A stretch of 64,000 nt of DNA from JANRJY01 sp033763735. Its GTDB lineage: Bacteria; Bacteroidota; Bacteroidia; Cytophagales; UBA9547. A model generated the notes under the pieces. That model saw only the letters and a program-made list of their open reading frames with translations, had not been told where the DNA came from and did no database searches. Position 1 is the stretch's first letter; each line of letters begins with the position of its first letter. The position numbers were made by a program, and so were the translations under genes. Below, one piece after another: positions 48,201 to 57,200 of the stretch. The DNA lies in assembly GCA_033763735.1 (NCBI GenBank), contig JANRJY010000026.1, positions 112,299 to 176,298 of the forward strand, read 5' to 3'.

Positions 48201-51200
48201 ATTCAACCAGATAACGAGAGCAACGGCTGGTTTTGATTGGCAAGCAATATTTACAAAAAACAACTATTCTGTTGGATATGGATTAATGTTGCAAACAGGA
48301 ACTGCGCAAAAGAACTTAAGATTTTATCTAAACGGATGTACGCCATCATTCGTAACGTATGACTGGACATCCAGTTTAAATCCTAATGTTTGGTATCATG
48401 TAACGGTGACATATGATGGATCAAGCGCCAAAATTTACATAAATGGCAATTTGGTTTTAAACACTCCTGTATCCGGAAATGTGGCAACTAACAATAATGC
48501 CTTGACTTTAGGAGCAAGCCCAACAAATGGTCCTTATCCTTTGGATGGTAGTTTGGATGAAGTTCGTTTCTGGAATATTCCTGTTTCAATTTCCGGAATT
48601 TCGAATAATAGATGTTCGGAAATCATTGGAAACGAACCCGGATTAGTGGCTTATTACCGCTTCAATGAGGCAACCAATTCTTTAACAGCATTGGATGCTG
48701 GTCCACTGGCTATTAATGGAACGCTTGCCAACTTTACTTTGCCTACTCAAAGAATCAATTCTACTGCACTGTGCTATCCGATAAGTACAGTCACATCCAT
48801 CAATCCAAATCCCGCAATTGGTGGACAAACAATTGTGACGCTTAATGGATTAGCTTTCAATGCGATTACATCGGTTAAAGTTGGAAATGTTAACATGCCT
48901 AATTATACAGTTGCAGGAAATAATATTTATGTTTCAGTTCCGGTTACAATTACTTCCGGTAATATTATTCTGGATAATGGAGGGACATTAAGCACATCTA
49001 CAGGAATTCTTTCTGTTGTAGGCTTAAATCCAACTATTTCTTCTATATCCCCTTCTTCTGAACGACAAGGAAGAATTGTTTCAATTATTGGTACTAATCT
49101 GAATAATGCTACTCAAGTTTCTTTTGCAAATAATGTAAATGCAACTTACGCAATAATTAATTCAACATTAATTGTAACAACCGTTCCCGGTGGGGCAATA
49201 TCCGGATTAATAACCGTAACAAATATTGCAGGTATAGGAACAGGCACTTTCAATGTGCTTTCAACACCATCACCTATAGTTACAACCATTTCGCCTTCAT
49301 TTGCTGTGAATGGTACTTTAGTAAATGTAACCGTTCTTGAACAAGAATATTTACAATCTCCTATTACTATTGGTGGCACTACAATCTCATCTTATACGCT
49401 TACCGGAAACAATTTAAGTTTCACTGTACCAGTTTCTGCTATTTCAGGTCATGTACGGGTTCGAACGCTTTATGGAGGTATATCATCTACTACAACAGGC
49501 TCATTATTAACTATATTACCACCTCCTACTATAACTGATTTCGGGCATGTTAACACAGGTGTAAAGCTTGCTTCAGGAGGATGCGGTTCTGGAAATCCGG
49601 ATATAATTACTATTACAGGAAATGGATTTGCTCCCGGTAGCACTAGTGTTACGGTTAACAACTTTAATGTTGTCAATTATACAGTATCATCATCCAATTT
49701 AATTTATGCTGCAGTTCCTGATTTAGTGAACTTCCCCGGTCAAGATATCACAGGAAAAATTAGAATTACCACACCTGCCGGAAACATTGCATCCATTGCT
49801 AATCTTACTGGTAAATTTTGTGTAATTACACCAACAACAACAGTTGGAGCAAGTTATGGAACCCAAATTGCAATCACTGGAAATGACCTTGCGAATGTAA
49901 CCGGGGCAACCATAGGAGGAATAAATGCTACATATACTTACAATAGCAGTCAACAAAAATTATATGTTACTGTTCCAACTAATGCACCTTCTGGAAACGT
50001 TTCTTTTGGATTAAGTCAAGGAAGTTATGTATATAATTTCCCTTTCCCTCTTTATATTTATCCAAAACCAACTGTTTCAGGTATCATTCCTAATCCGGCA
50101 CCTATTGGTTCGATTATTTCAATCACTGGTATTCACTTGTTTAGTACCACTTCGGTTTCGTTTAATAATGCCGTACAAACTGTGATCAGCAATATAAATG
50201 ACAACTTAATAACCCTGCAGGTTCCTACCGGTGCTAGAAATGGTGCATTAACCATATTTGCTATTGGAGGAAATGCAATAAGCCCGGTTTCGTTAACTAT
50301 TGCACCTACCGTGACTTCTATTAATCCTAATGCAGCCGGGGTTGGTCAGCAAGTTGACATATTTGGCGAATCATTATCTGATATTACACAAGTACAGATA
50401 AATGGAATAAATGCACCGATTAATTTCAAAAATGCTACAAATGTGAACATAAATGTTCCTTTTGGTGCAACAAGTGGCAATTTGGTAGTTTTTACAGCTG
50501 GTTACACTTCTCCAGGAATATTCTTTACTGTAATACCTCCGCCTGTTATCAATAACATTTTACCTGCCAGTGCAGGCATCGGAGCATTTGTTACTATCAT
50601 TGGTGACAATTTCTCATTATCCGGTACGAATACGGTTAACTTTAATGGTTCAGGTACGGCAACCGCTACTATTTTAGGTCCAAACACTTTGATTGTGCAA
50701 GTACCAGGTACCGCTAGTACCGGATTTATTACTGTAACCAACAATGGTGGAAGTACCCAAAGCAATATTCAGTTTGTCGTATTGCCAAGCTTAAGTGGGT
50801 CATTCTCCCCTATTACTGCCGGTTTGGGAACACAAATAAGTTTATTTGGAAACAATTTGTTTAATCCTTCTTTAATCAGATTCAATGGTGTTGCTGCAAC
50901 AAACTTTACATCTGTATCTTCATCCAGAATAGATGTAGTTATTCCTCCGGCAGCAGGAACCGGACCAGTTTCTGTCGATGTAACAACAGATGGTGGAACC
51001 TCTAATGCGGTCACTTATACAATATTAGGCATTCCTACAATTTCGAGCCACACTCCTTTAAGTGGCATTGCAGGAACGGTGGTAACAGTAAATGGAACGA
51101 ATTTCTTGGCATCTAACAATGTATTGGTGAATGGGGCCACAGCAAATGTCCAATTCATTTCATCCAATCAATTGTTGGTTACAGTTCCATCTAATGTAAA

Positions 51201-54200
51201 TGTTGGTGTAGGAAACATTCAAGTTCAAAATGCAGGAAATGTCAATTTACAATCACCTGCCAATTATTCTAATAGTCCAAGCAGCTTCACTGCAATTCCG
51301 ACAATTACACTTATTAAACAACCTTGCAATAACAATCAGATTTCAATAGGTATTTGGGGTCAATTGGTAAAAATAGAAGGTACTAATTTCTTGTCAGGCA
51401 TGCAAATTTCCTTCAATGGGGTCACTTCATCATATAGTTCCGGATATTTTATTTGTTTTGGCACTTACACTTCTTTTGGAAGTAATTCTCTATACACATT
51501 TATTCCTAATGGTGCCACATCCGGAAATGTTACAGTAATTACGCAAGGTGGCACTTCTAATACCATTCCTTTTACAATTATTCCACCTCCTACTGTAGGT
51601 TCATTTAGTCCAATTACAGGAATTGCAGGCACTTCTGTTACGATCAATGGTACTGATTTCACTTCTGTAACTTCAGTTAATTTTAATGGTGCAAATGCAT
51701 CGTTCACCCCTGTTAGTAGTACGCAACTAATTGCCTTAGTTCCAAACAACGCAGCCGCAGGCAAAATATCTGTATCAGCTTTTGGTGGCACCGGTCAAAG
51801 CTCAGTTAATTTTACACCTGTTCCGGTTATCACTTCAATTAACTATTCCGAAGCACCTATTGGGTCTACAGTTAGAATATTTGGAACCAATTTATATGCT
51901 CCTACCGATATAGATTTTTCAAATAGTAATAATGCCAGTTCATCAAACAACAATATTACTTATTTGGATGTAGTGGTTCCTGCTAATGCGAATAATGGAG
52001 TGATATCGTTTACTAATGTGGGTGGAACCTCTGTATCACCATTTAACTTTATAGTAAGTACAATTACGGGCCTTAGCGCCAATACAGGAGTAGCAGGTAC
52101 AATCGTTTCATTGACCGGTGTTGGAATCACTTCAGCAACTTCATTCCAATTTGCTTCAACAAGTTCATTTTCAATAATATCTACTGCTACAGGAGTAGTA
52201 GTTGTATCGATACCCGGTACAGCTGAAAGTGGAGCAATAAGGTTGAATTTCCCTAATGGAGGTTTCACTACTATTGGTGGATTCAATCCAACACCTGTTA
52301 TAACAGATGTAAGTCCATATACACATGGTACCAGTCAGTCAATTAATTTGATTGGAACCAATTTAAGACAAGTAATTGCAGCCAATTTTGGAGGTGTATT
52401 AACACAATCCAATTTAGGCGTTGCCAGTGGAAGTAATAGAAATGGAGTAAGAGTACCTAACAATGCACTATCCGGTATAATTAACATTACTGTTACAGGT
52501 GGGGGTACCGCTTCAAGTCCTTTATCATTTACTGTAATATCCATTACCAGCATACTACCGACAACAGTACTTGGAGGAACCCAAATTTCAATTTTGGGTG
52601 CAAATCTTGACAATACTAGCTCAGTTGTAATTGGAGGAACAACTGTTGCCGGCATCAATGCAGCCAGCACTTCTAATTTGTTGATTACCACTGTTCCAAG
52701 TAATATTTCAAGTGGTGTTGTAGTTGTAAATAAAGGCGGTGGGTATAACGATTCATATTCATTGAATTTGCCTAATGCCACCATTACTAGTGTCAATCCA
52801 TTATATGGTCCTGTTGGAACAGTAATTACTATTATTGGAAATAATTTTACGGCTTCAAGAAATGTTTATTTATACAATTCAAACCATAATCCGTTTAGCT
52901 ATTCCATTCCTTATCAAGTTGTTACCAACCAACTTATTTTAGCAACAATTACTTCAAATGTGATAAATGGGAATGTGTATGTAACAGGTCAAAACAACAA
53001 TAATGCTGCTGGACCATTCTTTACCCTACCTCCAACATTAAATACTTTACCTAATCCAGGAATATTACCATCCGGTCAAAATGTTGTGCTTCAAGGCAAT
53101 AATCTAACCGCTCCTTCTGTAATCACTGTTGGAGGTGTAGTGATAACTGCTCTAGGATTTGGATCTAATAGTATTTCATTTACCATGCCTACCACTGTTG
53201 GTAACAACTTATTGAGTATTGGCAACGTTGCAGGTGTCAATACGGTTAATTTCTCGTTCTTCTCATTTACTTCCTTGAGTTCAACGGCTGCTGTTGCTGG
53301 CACTATAATTTCATTTACAGGTACAGCAATGGATTATGTTAACGGCATCACATTTAATGGAAGATCAGCTACATATAACAGTATTTCATCAACGATTTCA
53401 ATTGGATACGTACCTTTAGATGCAGGAAACGGACAAATTTCTATTAGTGCAGGAGGATACACAATCACCCATCCTACTACTTTCAGACCTATACCAGTGA
53501 TAAACAATTTTGTAGTTTTCAATGGAATAGACCCAATAACTGCAAAATCAGGTAGTACTGTTTCATTGTCAGGAACCAACTTGAATAATGTTAATTCGGT
53601 CATACTTGGATCAGGATCAAATTCATATGTCGTATACAACGGCTGTATTGGATGTTGTACCGGAAATAACAACACTTCTATTTATCCATTATGCGTTCCA
53701 TCAGATGCAAGCACAGGAATAATTAGCGCAAGCAACGGAACATTTACCGCTACCATAGGAGGATTTAATTTTGTAGGATTACCCGGTACAATCACAGGTG
53801 TTTATGGCGCTCCGGGTCAACAAGTAACTATTGATGGCGTTTCTTTAAATACAGTTACTTCGGTTAATATTGGTGGATTTGCAGCTTCATTTGCTCAGTT
53901 AACAACTTCTAGAGTATTGGCTACTATTCCAAATAATGCAACTATTTCGGGTTCGGTGAATATGCAAACTTTAGGTGGCAACACCAGTTCATCGTTTACG
54001 GCTCCTCCTATTATTACTTCTTTTAGTCAATATGCCGGAGCAACAGGAATAAGTATTCAGGTTAATGGTTTGAATTTGAGCGGAATCACACAAGTTGTAT
54101 TCAACGGTGCTACAGCTACTGGAACGAATTCGGGTGGAAGCATTCAAGTAACTATACCAAATGGAGCAATAACAGGTCCATTACAAGTGAGCAATATTGC

Positions 54201-57200
54201 AGGAACTGCTGTAAGTCCATTTTCATTTAATGTTTTGCCTAAACCAACTATTACAGGCATTTCACCTCTAAACGGCGGAGAAGGTACACTAGTCCAAATC
54301 AATGGATTTAATTTAGAATCAATAACAGGAGTTTTCTTTGGAAATGGCACCCAAAATGCAACTTTCACAGGTGGCAACTCAAATCAAATTATTGCAATTG
54401 CGCCTCCGGGAGTGCTAACAGGTACAATTTATGCTTATAACAGCAATTTGTATCCGGCTCCTGCTATTTCTCCGTCAGTATTCATTGGATCTCCGTTATT
54501 TACATCTGTAATTAACACATCCAATAATAATGCATCATATATTGGCGCTCCGGGAGAGACCATTGTAATTAATGGTAGTAATTTTACAAATCCATCGGTA
54601 GTACTGTTCAATGGTGTTCCATCACAGGTATTTAATTATTTATCATCATCACAATTGCAAGTTGTTGTTCCGATAGGAGCAAGTTCAGGATTGATTACCG
54701 TATCCACATCCGGAGGTAGTTTGATTACCCCAAATAGTTTCTCCGTAGTAAGTATTCCTGCAATAAATGCAGTAGTTCTTAACTCTTGTGTTGGAGCCAA
54801 TTTCTCAGTTAGTTATACGGTAAGTGGTTTATTCCCTAATGACAACACTTTCTATTTGGATTTAATGAACGGTGCATCTGTAGTTCAATCAGGATTGGCA
54901 AGTAGAAATACCAATACATCCGGAACTATTACAGCAACATTGCCAATGAGTGCAATGGGAAGTTATCAAGTTCGAATCCGTAGTGGATCATCTTCAACAA
55001 ATTATAGTTATCGGTCTGTTAATTCATCAAGCTTTAATATCAGCAATATCAATAATTGGTTAGGTGGTTCTTCATCAGGGGCTGACAATTGGAATATTCC
55101 TCAAAACTGGGGTTGTAATTTATTGCCTGGACTTGGTACATATGTAATAATCCCTTCCGTGGCACCAAATGGAGTTATGCCTGTTATTTACGGCAGTGCA
55201 TCCGCAGGTACGCTTGATATATCCGGAACATTAACTGTTTCTACATCAGGCATTTTGACACTTAACAATAACATGACTATTGCTGGTTCTTCCGCTTTTG
55301 ATGCTAAACAAGGTAGCTATTTGTTTGTCAACGGAATATCAAATATTAAATCTTTGAATGGACCAATTCAAATGGCTAATTTGAACATCAATGCAAATAA
55401 GTATTTGACTCTTCAGTCTCCATTACATTTATCCGGAAGTTTATCCAATAACAGTTCAAACTACAATTTATCCGGCCTACAAGGATTAAATACCAATGCT
55501 CAAGGTGTTACTGTTGCCGGTTCTGTTTTCCAAACAGTTGGAAATCCTACCATAACTACAACCTTTGATGAGCTGACACTGAACAATCCTGTGTCAGGTG
55601 CGGGAGTAGCTTTTGCAGGTCCGGTAAGAGTAAAATGTAAACTTATCAACTTAGGAATTTTCAGCTCAAATGGATTCTTAACCGAATTTATCGCCGGACC
55701 ATGTGCACCGGTAATATCGGGTACACCAACAACCACCTTCGATGAAATTTTAATTTCAAACAACATTGCTCCAATTACTATTCAGAGCAAAGTTCGAATC
55801 AGAGGAAACTTCACAAATGCACCTGGATCCAAAGGTGTAGCCATGACTCCTGGTTCAGGAATAGAATTTAGTGGAACAAACGCAATACAAGTTATAGATG
55901 CAGGTAATACTACACTCGATTATTCGGATTTTGTGGTAAATAACCCTCTTGGAGTTATTTTGTCAACAACCAATGGCACTCAACTTCGAATAAGAGGAAA
56001 TTTTGTAAACAATGGTTCTTTTACTGATTTGACCAATACTGTTTCACTTTCAGGTACAAACACTTCGGTCAGCGGAACCGGTACTTTCAATTTGAATAAT
56101 GTTGAAGTTACCAATACTGCTTCCGTTACAATGGCAGCACCGGTTAATGTGAAAGGTAACGTAAGAATAAGAGGGAATTTTGTTCCGGGTGGTCAAACGA
56201 TTAGTTTCAAATCAGACTCGACCCAATCTATTTCTGGAAACCCAACTATTTCTTTAAGTGGGGTGGATGTTTCAGGCAGTACCAAATTGGTGGTTAATTC
56301 TAATATTCAAGTAGATGCGAATATTATTAACAATGGTAGTATTACGGCAAACAACGTGTCCTTTACAGGTATAAGTAATCAAATATTAGATGGAAATGGA
56401 ACATTTACATTCACAGGAATAAACAACCGTAATACTTCAGGTTTGGGAATCAATGTTTCGGTCAATTTATCCGGCGATTTGGTAAACAATGGTGTGATGT
56501 TCGTATCAGGAACGCAGACTATTACTTTCAATGGTACTAACCAATCTATTTCTGGTTCAGTTCAACCTGATTTAAACAATATAGTTTTGAGCACCGCTAC
56601 TTCGCTTACACTTAACCGTTCGGTAAGGGTAAGAGGAAATTTTGTGGCTGGAGGAAACGTAAACACCAATGGTCAATCCATAACGTTTGGTGCAAGTGGT
56701 GGTCAAAACATTGAAAGTCCAAAGCCAATTACTTTTGATATAGTCAATGTGGAAGCCAATGCACAAGTTATTGCCAATAATTCTGTTCAATTGAATAGTG
56801 ACTTGAACACCGATGGGGTATTTAGAGTTCAGACTGGATCAACCACGTTTGCGGGAACTTCCATTCAAAATATTGGTGGCACGGGACAAGTATTTTTAAA
56901 CGACATTATTAACAGTAATTCCAATACATTCAGTGGGTTAAATATAAATACAGATATGGGCGTAGCCGGAAATATTACCAATAACGGCTTGCTATCTTCT
57001 TCTGCAACTGTTTCATTTTCCGGAGGCAATCAATCTATTACCGGATCGGGGGATATATCACTGAATAACGTTTCTGTTCAAAGTTCAAGTAAAGTGAACT
57101 TAAAAAGAGGGGCCAGAATCACTGGGAACTTTGTAAATAATAGTTCCAATTCCGTAGGTTTTGATGCTACCGGTACTACAATTACTTTAAGTGGGAATAC

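Noticed and set aside
47703..52796. Many minus-strand open frames of 70-150 codons within the giant gene
   Set aside because: They are antisense shadows of the Thr/Asn/Gly-rich coding strand, without own starts, signals or family motifs.
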